From assembly GCF_035825295.1 (NCBI RefSeq), contig NZ_JAYMGI010000002.1, positions 5,757,501 to 5,821,500 of the forward strand: a stretch of 64,000 nt of DNA, read 5' to 3'. Positions within the stretch are counted from its first letter, which is position 1; every line of letters begins with the position of its first letter. The position numbers were made by a program, and so were the translations under genes. Positions 44,356 through 54,290 of the stretch are shown piece after piece. Origin of the DNA: Actinacidiphila sp. DG2A-62. GTDB lineage: Bacteria > Actinomycetota > Actinomycetes > Streptomycetales > Streptomycetaceae. The notes beneath the pieces were generated by a model, which saw only the letters and a list, made by a program, of their open reading frames with translations, ran no database searches and had not been told where the DNA came from.

Positions 44356-46793
44356 TTGAGTCGTGAATCTGACAGTTCGTCCTCGGCGTCCACGGGTCCG
44401 TCCTCCGGCCCCCAGAGCCGCGGCGGCGCCGCGTACCCGTCCGGCACCCCGCCGTACGGCACGCGCCCGTTCCCCTCGCTGCACCCCCAGGAGCGGCCGC
44501 GTCCCGCCGGGGAGCCGGAGCCTCCCGAGGCGGAGGCCGAGGCGGCCGCAGCGGCGGCCGAGCCGCGGACCGAGACCACGCTGACCACGCGCATCCGCAT
44601 CAACATCCCCGGTTCCCGGCCGATCCCGCCGGTCGTCGTCCGCACGCCCGTCGAGGAGGGCGCCGTGCCCGCGGCCGATCCGGCCGCCGCGGAGCCGGAC
44701 GCCGCGGGCGCCTCGCCCGCCGAGGCGGACGGCACGGGCGGCGCGGACACCTCGGGCGGCGCGGGCGGGTCGGGCGGGTCGGGCAAGAAGGAGACGAGCG
44801 ACTGGTTCGCCCCGCGCAAGCCGGTCACCTCCCCGCCGCCGGGCGCCGATCCGGGCGCGGGCGCGCTGCCCGGGGCGGGTTCCGCTCCCGGCCTGGTCCC
44901 GGGTTCCGCTTCCGGCGCGGACCCGGGCTTCGGAACGGGCGGCGCGGGCACGGCCTTCGGCGCCGACCCCGCGTTCGGCACGGACCCGGCCTTCGGGACG
45001 GGGGGCGCGGGGACGGACTTCGGCGCCGACCCCGCGTTCGGCGCGGACCCGGGTTTCGGCGGCCAGGACTCCGACACCACCGCGACCACCGCGATGCCGG
45101 TCATCGGCGAGCCGGGCCCCGGCGGTTACGGCACCGGTCCCGGCACGGGTACGGGCGCCGGTACGGCCGCGGGCCGCGGTCCCGGCGCGGGCGCGCCCGG
45201 CGGGCCCGACCCCTACGTCGACCCGTTCGCCGAGGCGTTCACCTCGCCGCCGCTGGACCAGGGCGGCCCTGGCGGCGTTCCGGGGGCCCCGGGCGGCGCG
45301 CGCGGCGGTGTTCCCGGCGGCAGCCCGTTCGCCGACCCGGACACCGGCTCGACGCAGGTCCCGACCCCCACCCCGTACTTCGGCAGCGGCGACGCGGGAC
45401 CGTCCGCGCGCGGCCCGCACGACACCCCGGCCGCCGGCACGCCCGTCTTCGGCACCGAGGACTTCCCGCCCGGTGTGCCGCGGCCGACCGACCCGTTCGC
45501 CGACCGGCCGGCTCCCGGCCCGGGCCCGGCCGGGCCCACCAGCGGCCCGGCGACCGGCCGGATGCAGGTGCCGCCGGTGGCCGGCGGAGCCGGCGCACCC
45601 GCGCGCCCCGGAGCCCAGAGCGGCCCCGCGGGCCCCGACGGCCAGGGCGGGCCCGGCGGCTTCCCGCCGCCCGAGGAGCGCGTCTCCGGCGACACCCTCG
45701 TCAGCGGCATCCCGCGCGTCCCGTCGGGCCCCGGCGACGGCCGCGGCCCGCGCCCGGCCCCCACGGGGAGCGGATCCCGACCGGCGGCCCGGCCGCCGCG
45801 TCGCAGGAGCAGGAGCAGCAGCAGAAGCCGGCCGCGGCGAGACCGGCGAAGAAGGGCCGCTCCAAGCTGGTGCTGCTGGCCGCCGGCATCGGCGTCATAG
45901 CGGCCGTCGCCTACGGCGCGGGCCTGCTGATGAACCACGCGGACGTGCCCAAGGGCACCACCGTCCTCGGCGTGGACATCGGCAACATGAACCAGGACGC
46001 CGCGGTGAAGTCCCTCGACACGTCGCTCGGCAACCGCGCCACCGCGCCGATCACGCTCACCATCGGCGGCAAGAAGGAGAGCCTGAAGCCGTCGGTCGCC
46101 GGGCTGTCCATCGACACCGACGCGACCGTGCGCAAGGTCGCGCACGCCGACTACAACCCGGTCTCGGTGATCGGCTCCCTCTTCGGCGGCAGCCGCGTCG
46201 CCGACCCGGTGTACCTGGTCGACAACGACAAGCTGAAGTCCGCGCTCAAGGAGATGGCCGGACGCGACAGCAGCGCCAGCGACGGCATGGTGAGGTTCGA
46301 GGACGGCCAGGCGATCGCCGTCCCCGGCAAGCCCGGCACCAGCTTCGACGTCGACTCCGCGGCCACCCAGGTCGCCGCCGCCTACCGCACCCGCGCCGAG
46401 ACCGGCGCGGACCAGCCGGTGGCGCTCCAGGTGACGACCGTGCAGCCCAAGGTCACCCAGGCCGCCCTGGACAAGGCGGTCGACGGCTTCGGCAAGACCG
46501 CGATGGCCGGGCTGGTCACCGTCCGGGCGGGCGGCCACGAGATCCAGTTCGGTCCGAACAAGTCGCTTCCGAAGTTCCTGACGATGCTCCCGGACCAGAC
46601 CGGCACGCTCCAGCCGCACATCGATCTGGACGTCATGAAGTCCCTCTACGGCAAGACCTTCGACGACGTCACCCTCAAGCGCGCGGACGGCTCCGTCACG
46701 CCGGTCACCCCGCAGGACGTGGCCACCGCCGTGATCAAGGCGCTCAGTTCGACCACCGACCGCGTCGTCACCCTGCCGGGCGTCGTCGGCTAG
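44356..46793 (+). pseudogene. Membrane-anchored peptidoglycan-binding (PG_binding_4-like) protein, split by a frameshift
   Basis: Two frames together encode one protein. Frame A (44356-45900) gives a 470-residue Pro/Gly/Ala-rich disordered region starting MSRESDSSSSASTGPSS. Frame B (usable to 46793) gives an Ala/Gln linker, basic KKGRSKLVLL, a membrane helix (LVLLAAGIGVIAAVAYGAGL), then a region like PG_binding_4/YoaR proteins (GVDIGNMNQDAAVKSLDTSL). Adding one G to the GGGG run at 45765-45768 joins them without interruption (...PTGERIPTGGPAAAS). This is either a real disabling deletion, programmed slippage, or a sequencing error. If translated from the internal GTG at 45870, the anchor domain alone would be made. 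Confidence 0.75.
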
Positions 46794-46816
46794 CCACCGC
46801 CGAACCCCACCCGCAC

Positions 46817-46843
46817 GGCCGGGGGCCGCAGCGGCCCCCGGCC
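46817..46843. terminator. Bidirectional terminator between convergent genes
   Basis: An 11-bp perfect stem GGCCGGGGGCC / GGCCCCCGGCC with a 5-nt loop separates the plus-strand gene ending at 46793 from the minus-strand gene ending at 46867. Confidence 0.75.
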
Positions 46844-46866
46844 CTGCGTCGTCGGGGGACCGGGGC

Positions 46867-47895
46867 TCAACCCCGTTGCCACCAGCGGCGCTTGTGGCGC
46901 GGGGTGACCGCGTGGATGGCCGGGCGGAGCAGGTCGAAGGTGACGACGGTGGGGGCGGCAGCGGCCGTGGCGGCGTCGGCGGCCGGGTCGCCGGGCAGCG
47001 CGAGGCCGAGGCAGACGAGCTTGGCGCGGCCGTCCTCCATCGGCAGCACCGTGAACACCGGCGCGCCCGCGAGGCCCAGCGGGAACGGCCCGGTCCAGCG
47101 GACCGGTTCCGCGTCCTGACGCGACACCATGCCGGGCAGCAGCACCTGCGGCCGGTCCGCGTACCGGCCGCCCGGCTCCTCGTCCACCTCGTGCCCGAGC
47201 ACGTACGCGGGCAGCGGCTCGGTCCCGATCAGCGCGATGTCGTCGGGCTGCGCGGCGAGGCCGGAGGTCACCTCGTCGGTGCTCCAGCTCCAGCCCTTGC
47301 GCTCGGCGTGGATGTGCAGGTCCGTGGTGGGCATCACGGCCACGCCCAGGTCGCCGAGCGCGGTCCACTTCTTCGCGAACGACGGCAGCACCAGCTCGTC
47401 CGCCGGCAGCTCGGGCTCGGCGAGGCCGTCCCGCAGCGTGAACTGCCCGATCTCGTACCGGGTGCGGGCCTGCGCCGTCACCAGATACTGCCGGATCACC
47501 TCGTGGTTCGCGTTCGTCGAGACCAGGTCGTTGTACCAGAACGCCGTGGCGAAACTCCGGTCCTGCCGGGCCGCCTGAAACGGCAGCGTGGCCCGCGCCG
47601 CGGCCCGCAGGATCGCCTCCTCGACGGAGCTGCCGGAACCGCCGGCGCCGTCGGAACCTTCGGGGCCGTCGCGGTCGTCCTCGTCGCCGGGCCCGGCTGC
47701 CGGGGATTCCGCTTCCGGGTCCGCGGCGGGTTCCGCTTCGGTCCGTGCCCCGGCCTCTGCCGCCGACTCGGCCGCCGGCTCGGCCACGGGCTCGCGGGAG
47801 GGGGAGGTCTCGGAGGTCTGCGGCGTCTCGGAGGAGGACGGGGAGGACGGGGAGGACGAGGAGGAGGACTCGGGCGTCTCAGGGCTCTCAGGCAC
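46867..47895 (-). CDS. Hypothetical protein resembling an inactive trypsin-fold protein
   Basis: A 342-residue protein: an acidic Ser/Glu/Ala-rich first 95 residues, then a domain with ATAFWYND, YLVTAQARTRYE, DLGVAVMPTTDLH and GLAGAPVFTVLP. These blocks line up in order with trypsin-like peptidases (FWY..LVTA[AN]xH, DLAVLPL, GxSGSPVF), but the His and Ser positions appear replaced (AQA and GLAGAP). I infer a catalytically dead peptidase fold, perhaps a binding module. The GTG start lacks a strong ribosome-binding site. The gene follows the sensor kinase gene by 81 bp. Confidence 0.6.
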   Translation of the reverse strand: MPESPETPESSSSSSPSSPSSSETPQTSETSPSREPVAEPAAESAAEAGARTEAEPAADPEAESPAAGPGDEDDRDGPEGSDGAGGSGSSVEEAILRAAARATLPFQAARQDRSFATAFWYNDLVSTNANHEVIRQYLVTAQARTRYEIGQFTLRDGLAEPELPADELVLPSFAKKWTALGDLGVAVMPTTDLHIHAERKGWSWSTDEVTSGLAAQPDDIALIGTEPLPAYVLGHEVDEEPGGRYADRPQVLLPGMVSRQDAEPVRWTGPFPLGLAGAPVFTVLPMEDGRAKLVCLGLALPGDPAADAATAAAAPTVVTFDLLRPAIHAVTPRHKRRWWQRG

Positions 47896-47976
47896 GCCCC
47901 GGACCCTACTACCCCCGCGGCGCCGCCCTCGGCAGCCCCTGGGGCCCGCCGGACCCGCCGTCCCGCCCGCCTCCGG

Positions 47977-49539
47977 CTACCGCCCGCCGGGAGCGCCCGG
48001 CCGGCCCGGCGGGCCCGGCGCGGCCACCGGGGCCGGCTCCTGGTCCGCCGGGACGGACGCCGTCAGCCGGAAACCGCCGTCGCCCGCGCGTCCGACGTCG
48101 AGCGTGCCACCGGCGAGTATCAGCCTTTCTGCGAGCCCGGTCAGCCCGTTGCCCAGCCGGACCTCCGCGGCCCCGCCCGAACCGCTCTCCGAACCCCTTC
48201 CCGAAGCGCTCCCGGAAGCGCCGCCGCCCCTCGTGGCCGCGCCTGCGCCGGACGCCGCGCCGGACGCCGCGCCGGACGCCGCGCCGGACGCCGCGCCGGA
48301 CGCCGCGCCGGACACACCGGCCGCCGTGTCCTGTGCGGTCCCCGCCGCCCCCGCCCCCGCCGCCGTCCCCGGCCCGCGCCCGTCGTCCGAGACCGTCAGC
48401 CGCGCCACGCCGTCCGCCACCGCGAGCGCCACCACGCACGTGGCCGCGCCGCTGTGCCGTACGACGTTGGTGACCGCCTCGCGCAGCGCCCAGGCCAGCG
48501 CCCCCTCGCCCTCCGGCCCGAGTCCGGGCGGCGGACGGTCGTCGACGTGCAGCCGCGCGGCGATCCCCGCGGAGGCGAGCGCGCTGCGCGCGGACGCCAG
48601 CTCGGCCGGCAGCGTCGGCCGCCGGTAGCCGCTGACCGCCTCGCGCACGTCGACCAGCGCCTGCCTGCTGACCTTCTCGATGTCCGCGACCTGCTGCGCG
48701 GCGTCGTCCGGCCGGTCCGGCAGCATCCGACCGGCCAGCTCGCTCTTGAGCGTGATCAGCGACAGCGAGTGCCCGAGCAGGTCGTGCAGGTCGCGGGCCA
48801 GCCGCAACCGCTCCTCGGTGGCCGCCAGGTGCGCCACCGTCGCCCGCGCTTCGCGCAACTCCCGCATCGCCTGGACCAGTTGCTTGACGCCGACCATCGC
48901 GTAGCCGCCGAGCAGCGAGGGGATCAGCAGCGCCGGGTAGAGGTCGCTGCCGGGGTCCGTCCACATCCCGACCAGGAACAGCAGCAGCGTGACCGCGGGC
49001 ACCGCCCAGCGCGACTGCCGCGACGGCAGCGCCGCGCCGCACGCCACCGCGACGTACACGAACAGCACCAGCCAGTCCTTGCCGAGCGCCCCCGACAGCA
49101 GCAGCGACAGCGCGGTCTGCGCGACGAGCACCTCGTAGACCCACCGCTCCGGCCGCTGCCCGGTGTTGGTGCGCAAGAACACCAGCGAGAGGTACCCGGT
49201 GACGAAGACGGTGAGGCCGAGCGCGGCGCACGCGGTCACCACGCCGGTGTGGCGCCCGCCGGTCAGGTCGCTGACCGGCGAGCCCAGGTAGAGCAGCCAG
49301 ATGGAGATCCAGGCGAGCTTGACCAGCGCCTGCTTGCGGTTCTCCGGCGCGCGGGCCATCGGCGTGTCGTCGGCGTCCTCGATCGCCCGCCGCCACGGCG
49401 GCCACAGCTCCTGCCGGGGGTACCGCGCCGCGCGCGCGTCCCGCCGCTCCCGGTCGCGCTGCCGGTCGTGCTCGCGGTCGTGCCCCCGGTCGTGCTCGCG
49501 GTCCCGACCCGCGTCCCGCCTCGCCATCGGCCGGCTCAC
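47977..49539 (-). CDS. Two-component sensor histidine kinase (HisKA_3, DesK/NarX-like)
   Basis: A 520-residue kinase. A charged, Arg/His-rich N-terminus precedes five or six membrane helices (LVKLAWISIWLLYLG to LYPALLIPSLLGGYAM). The phosphoacceptor motif is RLARDLHDLLGHSLSLITLK, followed by an HATPase_c domain (REAVTNVVRHS, VSDDGRGPG, GNGLTGLAERL). Between the G1 and G2 boxes a tandem SGAA repeat of about 60 residues enlarges the ATP lid. GTG 49539 overlaps the upstream permease stop (GTGA). The cognate response regulator is not adjacent; the nearest is at 54802-55416. Confidence 0.88.
   Translation of the reverse strand: MSRPMARRDAGRDREHDRGHDREHDRQRDRERRDARAARYPRQELWPPWRRAIEDADDTPMARAPENRKQALVKLAWISIWLLYLGSPVSDLTGGRHTGVVTACAALGLTVFVTGYLSLVFLRTNTGQRPERWVYEVLVAQTALSLLLSGALGKDWLVLFVYVAVACGAALPSRQSRWAVPAVTLLLFLVGMWTDPGSDLYPALLIPSLLGGYAMVGVKQLVQAMRELREARATVAHLAATEERLRLARDLHDLLGHSLSLITLKSELAGRMLPDRPDDAAQQVADIEKVSRQALVDVREAVSGYRRPTLPAELASARSALASAGIAARLHVDDRPPPGLGPEGEGALAWALREAVTNVVRHSGAATCVVALAVADGVARLTVSDDGRGPGTAAGAGAAGTAQDTAAGVSGAASGAASGAASGAASGAASGAGAATRGGGASGSASGRGSESGSGGAAEVRLGNGLTGLAERLILAGGTLDVGRAGDGGFRLTASVPADQEPAPVAAPGPPGRPGAPGGR
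48245..48313 (-). repeat. 12-nt coding tandem repeat in the kinase gene
   Basis: Five complete copies of GCGCCGGACGCC plus nine bases. In frame it encodes repeated Ser-Gly-Ala-Ala, inserted in the ATP-lid region of the HATPase domain. Confidence 0.8.
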
Positions 49540-50276
49540 GCCTTCCTGGTGTCCTTGCGGTACAGCCACGCCGCGGCGCCCGCGAAGAGCAGCAGGTAGA
49601 CGACGAGCACGGTGACGTCCTTGGCGTGCGGGGCGTTCCCGGCCTCGATGGCCTGTCCGAGCGAGGCGTACGGCCGTCCCGGCAGGTAGTCGAGAACCTG
49701 CTGCACACCGTGCGGCCAACTGGTCAGCGGCCCCCACAGCCCTCCGAGGCCGGCGAGCGCGAAGTAGCAGATCATCGAGATCGGCCGCGCGGCGTCGGCG
49801 GTGGCGAGGTAGCCGATCGCGACGCCGAGCGCCGCGAAGACCAGACTTCCCGCCCAGGTGCTGAAGGCGAGCGCCACCCACTGCCAGGCGGCCATCCGGA
49901 CGTCCTTCGCCGCGGCGCCGATCACCAGCACGATCAGGATGGACGGCAGGCTCACCGTGGCCGCCGAGGCGATCTTCGCGGCCACGTAGCCCCGGCCGGG
50001 CAGCGCGGTCAGGCGCAGTTGCCGCACCCAGCCGCGCTCCCGTTCCCGGGCGATGCGCTCGGCGTTGCCCATCAGCACCGCGGTCATCGCGCCGAAGGCG
50101 GCCATGGCGACCATGTAGTAGGCGACGTACGTGATGCCGAGCCCGTCGACCTTCTTGTCGGTGCCGATGCTGCCGGCGAAGACGGTGAAGAGGATCGCCG
50201 GGTACAGCACCGAGAAGAACATGAACTTGCGGTTCCGCAGGGTGCGGGTGATCTCCAGCCGGATCAGCGTCCTCAT
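49536..50276 (-). CDS. ABC-2 type exporter permease
   Basis: A 246-residue permease with six hydrophobic segments, beginning MRTLIRLEITRTLRNRKFMF, typical of ABC-2 exporters for drugs or lipids. ATG 50276 overlaps the ATPase stop (ATGA), and its own stop overlaps the kinase start, so exporter and kinase are one operon. Substrate unknown; the kinase probably controls this exporter, as in DesK-type or antibiotic-resistance modules. Confidence 0.88.
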   Translation of the reverse strand: MRTLIRLEITRTLRNRKFMFFSVLYPAILFTVFAGSIGTDKKVDGLGITYVAYYMVAMAAFGAMTAVLMGNAERIARERERGWVRQLRLTALPGRGYVAAKIASAATVSLPSILIVLVIGAAAKDVRMAAWQWVALAFSTWAGSLVFAALGVAIGYLATADAARPISMICYFALAGLGGLWGPLTSWPHGVQQVLDYLPGRPYASLGQAIEAGNAPHAKDVTVLVVYLLLFAGAAAWLYRKDTRKA

Positions 50277-51373
50277 CGGTTCCCCGCCTTCCCGGCGCCG
50301 GCGGTCCCGGCCCCTCCCGTGGTGTCCGCCGCCGCGGTTCCCGCGGTTCCCGCGGTCTCCGCCGGCCCCGCCGCGTCCGTCGCCTCGGTGATCGCCAGGA
50401 ACGCCTGCTCCAGGCCGAGCCCGGCGACCTCCAGGTTGCGCGGGTAGAGCCCGAGCCCGTACAGCGCGTGCACGGTCGCGTCCGCGTCGTCGGAGCGCAG
50501 CCGCACCGTGGGCCCGGTGACGTCGATGCCGACCACGTGCGGCAGCGCGGCGAGCTGCTCCTCGTCCGGGCCGCCGGTGCCGTCGGGCGCCGCGGGCAGG
50601 TCGAACGTGATCCGGCGGGCGCCGGCCCGCGCCTTGATCTCGGCCGCGGTGCCGTCGGCGATCAGCCGGCCGCGGTGCATGACCAGCACCCGGTCCGCGA
50701 TCGCGTCGGCTTCCTCCAGGTAGTGCGTGGCGAACAGCACGGTCCTGCCCTGCTCGACCTGGCCGCGCATGGTCGCCCAGAACGCCTGCCGGGCGCTGAC
50801 GTCCATGCCGGTGGTCGGCTCGTCGAGCACGATCAGGTCGTTCGCGCCCGCGGTGGCCAGCGCGAAGCGCACGCGCTGCTCCTGACCGCCGGAGAGCTTG
50901 TTGACCATCCGGCCGCCGATCCCGGTGAGGTCGGCCGCGGCCAGCACCTGGTCCACCGGGTACGCCTTCGGGTGCAGGTCGCAGGCCAGCGAGACCAGCT
51001 CGCGGACGGTCACCTCCTCCATCAGGCCGCCGCTCTGCAGCATCGCGCCGACCCGGCCGCGGGCGATGGCCTGCGCCGGGGTGCCGCCGAACAGGCGCAC
51101 CGCGCCACGGTCCGGGTTCTTCAGCCCCAGCAGCAGGTCGAGCGCGGTCGACTTGCCCGCGCCGTTGGGCCCGAGCAGCGCCACGGTCTCCGCGGGGCGC
51201 AGCGTCAGGCTCAGCCCGGCGACCGCGCGTACGGCCCCGAAGCTCTTGTCCACGTCGGTGAAGCTCACCACGGCGGGCCCGTGGGCCCTGCCGCCCTCGG
51301 AGCCCTCGGCGTCCCCCGTGTCCCCTGTGCCGGGCTGCCCGGCCTTCGCGCGTGCGGTGGATGGTGCGGTCAT
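50273..51373 (-). CDS. ABC exporter ATP-binding protein (DrrA/CcmA type)
   Basis: A 366-residue ATPase with Walker A GPNGAGKSTALDLLLG, signature LSGGQEQRVRFALA, Walker B DLIVLDEPTTGMD and H-loop ATHYLEEADAIADRV. The C-terminal domain after residue 240 carries an Ala/Gly/Thr-rich tail of about 40 residues. Partner of the permease directly downstream. ATG 51373 is the first in-frame start. Confidence 0.9.
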   Translation of the reverse strand: MTAPSTARAKAGQPGTGDTGDAEGSEGGRAHGPAVVSFTDVDKSFGAVRAVAGLSLTLRPAETVALLGPNGAGKSTALDLLLGLKNPDRGAVRLFGGTPAQAIARGRVGAMLQSGGLMEEVTVRELVSLACDLHPKAYPVDQVLAAADLTGIGGRMVNKLSGGQEQRVRFALATAGANDLIVLDEPTTGMDVSARQAFWATMRGQVEQGRTVLFATHYLEEADAIADRVLVMHRGRLIADGTAAEIKARAGARRITFDLPAAPDGTGGPDEEQLAALPHVVGIDVTGPTVRLRSDDADATVHALYGLGLYPRNLEVAGLGLEQAFLAITEATDAAGPAETAGTAGTAAADTTGGAGTAGAGKAGNR

Positions 51374-51619
51374 GCCACTCAGGTTCGCCCACGAGCGCGG
51401 GCCTGTGCAGTGCGGGGGGTCGTGTTTTCCGGATGACAGATGTCATACGGCGGCAGCGTGCGTCGTACGGCCGCCGTGGGGCGGCCGGAGCCGGGTCGTG
51501 GCCGGCGCGGCGGCGGAGCCGCGGCGTGGCGGGTTGGCGGGTTGGCGGGTGGGGTGGGTGGGGTGGGTGGGTCGTGTCGCGACCGGTGGGGCGGGCGGGT
51601 CGCGCGTATAACGAAAGGC

Positions 51620-51952
51620 ATGACCACCTCGCCGCCCCCGCTGCCCATTCCCGTCGCCGCCGCGCTCGAAGCGGCCAACGCGGGCAACACCGAGGACTTC
51701 CTCGCCGCGTTCGCCGACGACGGCGCCGTGGACGACTGGGGCCGCGTCTTCCGCGGGCGCGAGGAGATCCGCGGGTGGAGCGACGCGGAGTTCATCGGCA
51801 AGCAGGTCACGTTGGAGGTCACCGCGACGCAGACCGACGGCGACACCACCACGGTCACCGCCCAGGTCGGCGGCAACGGCTTCAACGGCCCGTCCACGTT
51901 CACCTTCCACCACCCGTCGCCGCGGCTGGCGCTGATGCGCATCACGGCGTGA
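51620..51952 (+). CDS. SnoaL-like (NTF2-fold) protein
   Basis: A 110-residue protein of the NTF2/SnoaL-like fold: helix-rich start (AAALEAANAGNTEDFLAAFADDGAVDDWG) with the FxGREEIRGW motif, then beta strands (VTLEVTATQTDGDTTTVTAQV). Such proteins are small hydrolases, isomerases or ligand binders; the specific activity is unknown. ATG 51620 has GAAAGGC just upstream, and TATAAC ends 7 nt before it, so a leaderless transcript is also possible. Confidence 0.75.
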   Translation: MTTSPPPLPIPVAAALEAANAGNTEDFLAAFADDGAVDDWGRVFRGREEIRGWSDAEFIGKQVTLEVTATQTDGDTTTVTAQVGGNGFNGPSTFTFHHPSPRLALMRITA

Positions 51953-52073
51953 CGGGCGGCGCGGTGCGGACGGGCGGGGCGGCGTGACGCATGGCGTGAG
52001 GGGGGCGGCGCGGCGTGTGGGGCGGCCGGCCTGGCGGGTGCGCGGCCTGGCGGGGGGCACGGCCTGACAGGCG

Positions 52074-54236
52074 TCAGGACGTGCTCTGGCGCCAGGCGCG
52101 GTCGGCGAGCAGCCGCAGGCCGTTGAGGCCGACGACGACGGTGGAGCCCTCGTGCCCGGCGACGCCGAGCGGCAGCGGGAGGTGGCCCGCCAGGTCCCAC
52201 ACCACCAGGCCGGTGATGAACGCCCCGGCGATGACGAGGTTCTGCGTCACCAGCCGCCGGGCCCGCCGGGACAGGGCGACGGCGGCGGGCACGGTCGCCA
52301 GCTCGTCGCGGACCACGACCGCGTCCGCGGTCTCCAGCGCGAGGTCAGAGCCGGCCCGGCCCATCGCGATGCCGGCGTGCGCGGCGGCCAGGGCGGGCGC
52401 GTCGTTGACGCCGTCGCCGATCACCAGCACCTTGCGGCCCGCCGCTTCCAGCGCGCGCACCGCGTCCACCTTGTCCTGGGGCAGCAGCGCGGCGCGCACG
52501 TCGGCGATGCCGACCTCCGCGGCCAGGCGCGCGGCGGCGCGCGGGTTGTCGCCGGTGAGCAGGACCGGGCCCGCGCCGGTCAGTCGGGCGAGTGCGGCGA
52601 CGGTGGCGGCGGCGTCGGGGCGCAGCCGGTCGGCGATGGCGAGGACGCCGACCGGGCGGCCGTCGCGCCGGACCAGCACGGCGGTGTGACCGCTGTCCTC
52701 CAACTCGGCGGCGATCGCCGCGGCGCGGGCCGCGGCGGCGTCGGTCGGGGACGTGGCGTCGGCCCTGGGCGCGGTGTCGGTCGGGGGCGGGGCGGGCAGC
52801 CGGGCCGGGGCGCCGACCGCGACGGTGGAGCCGTCGACCGTGGCGGTCACGCCGATCCCGGGCGCGGAGGAGAAGCCGGTCGCGGTCGGCAGGACGAGGC
52901 CGCGCTCCCGGGCGGCGGCCACGACGGCGCGGCCCAGCGGGTGTTCGCTGGCGTGCTCGGCCGCGGCGGCGAGGGCGAGCAGGGCGTCGGCGTCCGGGAG
53001 CTCCGCGTCCGGGGACTCCGTGCCGGCGGTGACGGGGGCGCCGACGTCCAGGGGTCCGGCGTCCGCGCCGGCGGCCTCCGGAGCAGCGGTCCCACCTGGG
53101 CCGGGCGCAGCAGCGTCCTCGTCCCGAGCCGGAGCGGCTGCCCCCTGCGCCGCAGCGGCTACGCCCCGCGCCGGAGCGGTCGGCGCCGCAGCGCCCGGCA
53201 GGCGGACCGCCGTGACGCGGGGCGTGCCCTCCGTCAGCGTGCCGGTCTTGTCGAGGGCCACCGCGTCCACCTGCCCGAGGCGCTCCATCACCACGGCGGA
53301 CTTGACGAGCACGCCGTGCCGGCCGGCGTTGGCGATCGCCGACAGCAGCGGCGGCATCGTCGCGAGCACCACCGCGCACGGCGACGCGACGATCATGAAC
53401 GTCATCGCGCGCAGCAGCGCACCGGACAGCGCCGCGCCGAACGCGAGCGGCACGGCGAACACCGCGAGCGTCGCCGCGACCATGCCGAGGCTGTAGCGCT
53501 GCTCGACCTTCTCGATGAACAACTGCGTCGGCGCCTTGGTCCGCGACGCCTCCTCGACCATGGCCACGATGCGGGCGATGACCGAGTCCGAGGGGTCGCG
53601 CTCGACCTTCACCCGCAGCGCGCCGGTGCCGTTGAGGGTGCCGGCGAAGACCTCGTCGCCGGCCCGCTTGGCCACCGGCAGCGGCTCGCCGGTGATGGTG
53701 GCCTGGTCGACCTCGCTCGCGCCGTCCAGCACCCGGCCGTCCGCGCCGACGCGCTCGCCGGGCCGTACGAGGACGGTGTCGCCGACCGCGAGCCGGGCGG
53801 TGGCGACGGTGGTCTCGGCGCCGTCGTCGCCGAGCAGGGTGGCGGTGGCGGGCGCGAGGTCGAGCAGGCCGCGCACGGCGTCCTGGGTGCGGGCGGTCGC
53901 CAGCGCCTCCAGGGCGCCGGAGACGGCGAAGATGACGATCAGCAGGGCGCCGTCCATGACCTGGCCGATCGCCGCGGCGCCGAGCGCGGCGGCGACCATC
54001 AGCAGGTCGACGTCCAGCGTCCGGTCCTTCAGCGCCCGCAGTCCGGCCCAGCCCGGCTCCCAGCCGCCGGCGGCGTACACGAGCGCGTACAGCGCCCCCC
54101 ACGCCCAGGCCGGGGCGGCTCCGGTGAGCTGGAGCGGCAGCGCGATCAGGAACAGCGCGAGGGCGGCGGCGGCCCAGCGGGCCTCGGCCAGGGCGAGCAC
54201 CCGGGTGCGGCGGCGCGGCGCGGCGTCGGCGGGCAT
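52074..54236 (-). CDS. Heavy-metal exporting P1B-4-type ATPase (CtpJ/CoaT-like)
   Basis: A 720-residue metal-transport ATPase. The SPC motif in MIVASPCAVVLAT and the C-terminal HEGSTVVVGLNG are the P1B-4 marks, linked in the literature to Co2+ and Fe2+/Zn2+ export. Other blocks are the phosphorylation motif DKTGTLTEG, TGEPLPVAK, HASEHPLGRAV and GDGVNDAPALA. There is no N-terminal metal-binding domain. An Ala/Pro-rich insertion of about 60 residues lies between the phosphorylation site and HP motif. ATG 54236 has GGAGGG upstream. It is divergent from an NmtR-like repressor over a shared operator. Confidence 0.9.
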   Translation of the reverse strand: MPADAAPRRRTRVLALAEARWAAAALALFLIALPLQLTGAAPAWAWGALYALVYAAGGWEPGWAGLRALKDRTLDVDLLMVAAALGAAAIGQVMDGALLIVIFAVSGALEALATARTQDAVRGLLDLAPATATLLGDDGAETTVATARLAVGDTVLVRPGERVGADGRVLDGASEVDQATITGEPLPVAKRAGDEVFAGTLNGTGALRVKVERDPSDSVIARIVAMVEEASRTKAPTQLFIEKVEQRYSLGMVAATLAVFAVPLAFGAALSGALLRAMTFMIVASPCAVVLATMPPLLSAIANAGRHGVLVKSAVVMERLGQVDAVALDKTGTLTEGTPRVTAVRLPGAAAPTAPARGVAAAAQGAAAPARDEDAAAPGPGGTAAPEAAGADAGPLDVGAPVTAGTESPDAELPDADALLALAAAAEHASEHPLGRAVVAAARERGLVLPTATGFSSAPGIGVTATVDGSTVAVGAPARLPAPPPTDTAPRADATSPTDAAAARAAAIAAELEDSGHTAVLVRRDGRPVGVLAIADRLRPDAAATVAALARLTGAGPVLLTGDNPRAAARLAAEVGIADVRAALLPQDKVDAVRALEAAGRKVLVIGDGVNDAPALAAAHAGIAMGRAGSDLALETADAVVVRDELATVPAAVALSRRARRLVTQNLVIAGAFITGLVVWDLAGHLPLPLGVAGHEGSTVVVGLNGLRLLADRAWRQSTS

Positions 54237-54290
54237 GGCGGCGGTCCCTCCACGGGAAGACGGGGCGACCGCCCCACCGTAGCAGGAACG

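Noticed and set aside
48245-48313. CRISPR array
   Set aside because: The 12-nt units are contiguous without spacers and lie in frame inside a histidine kinase gene.
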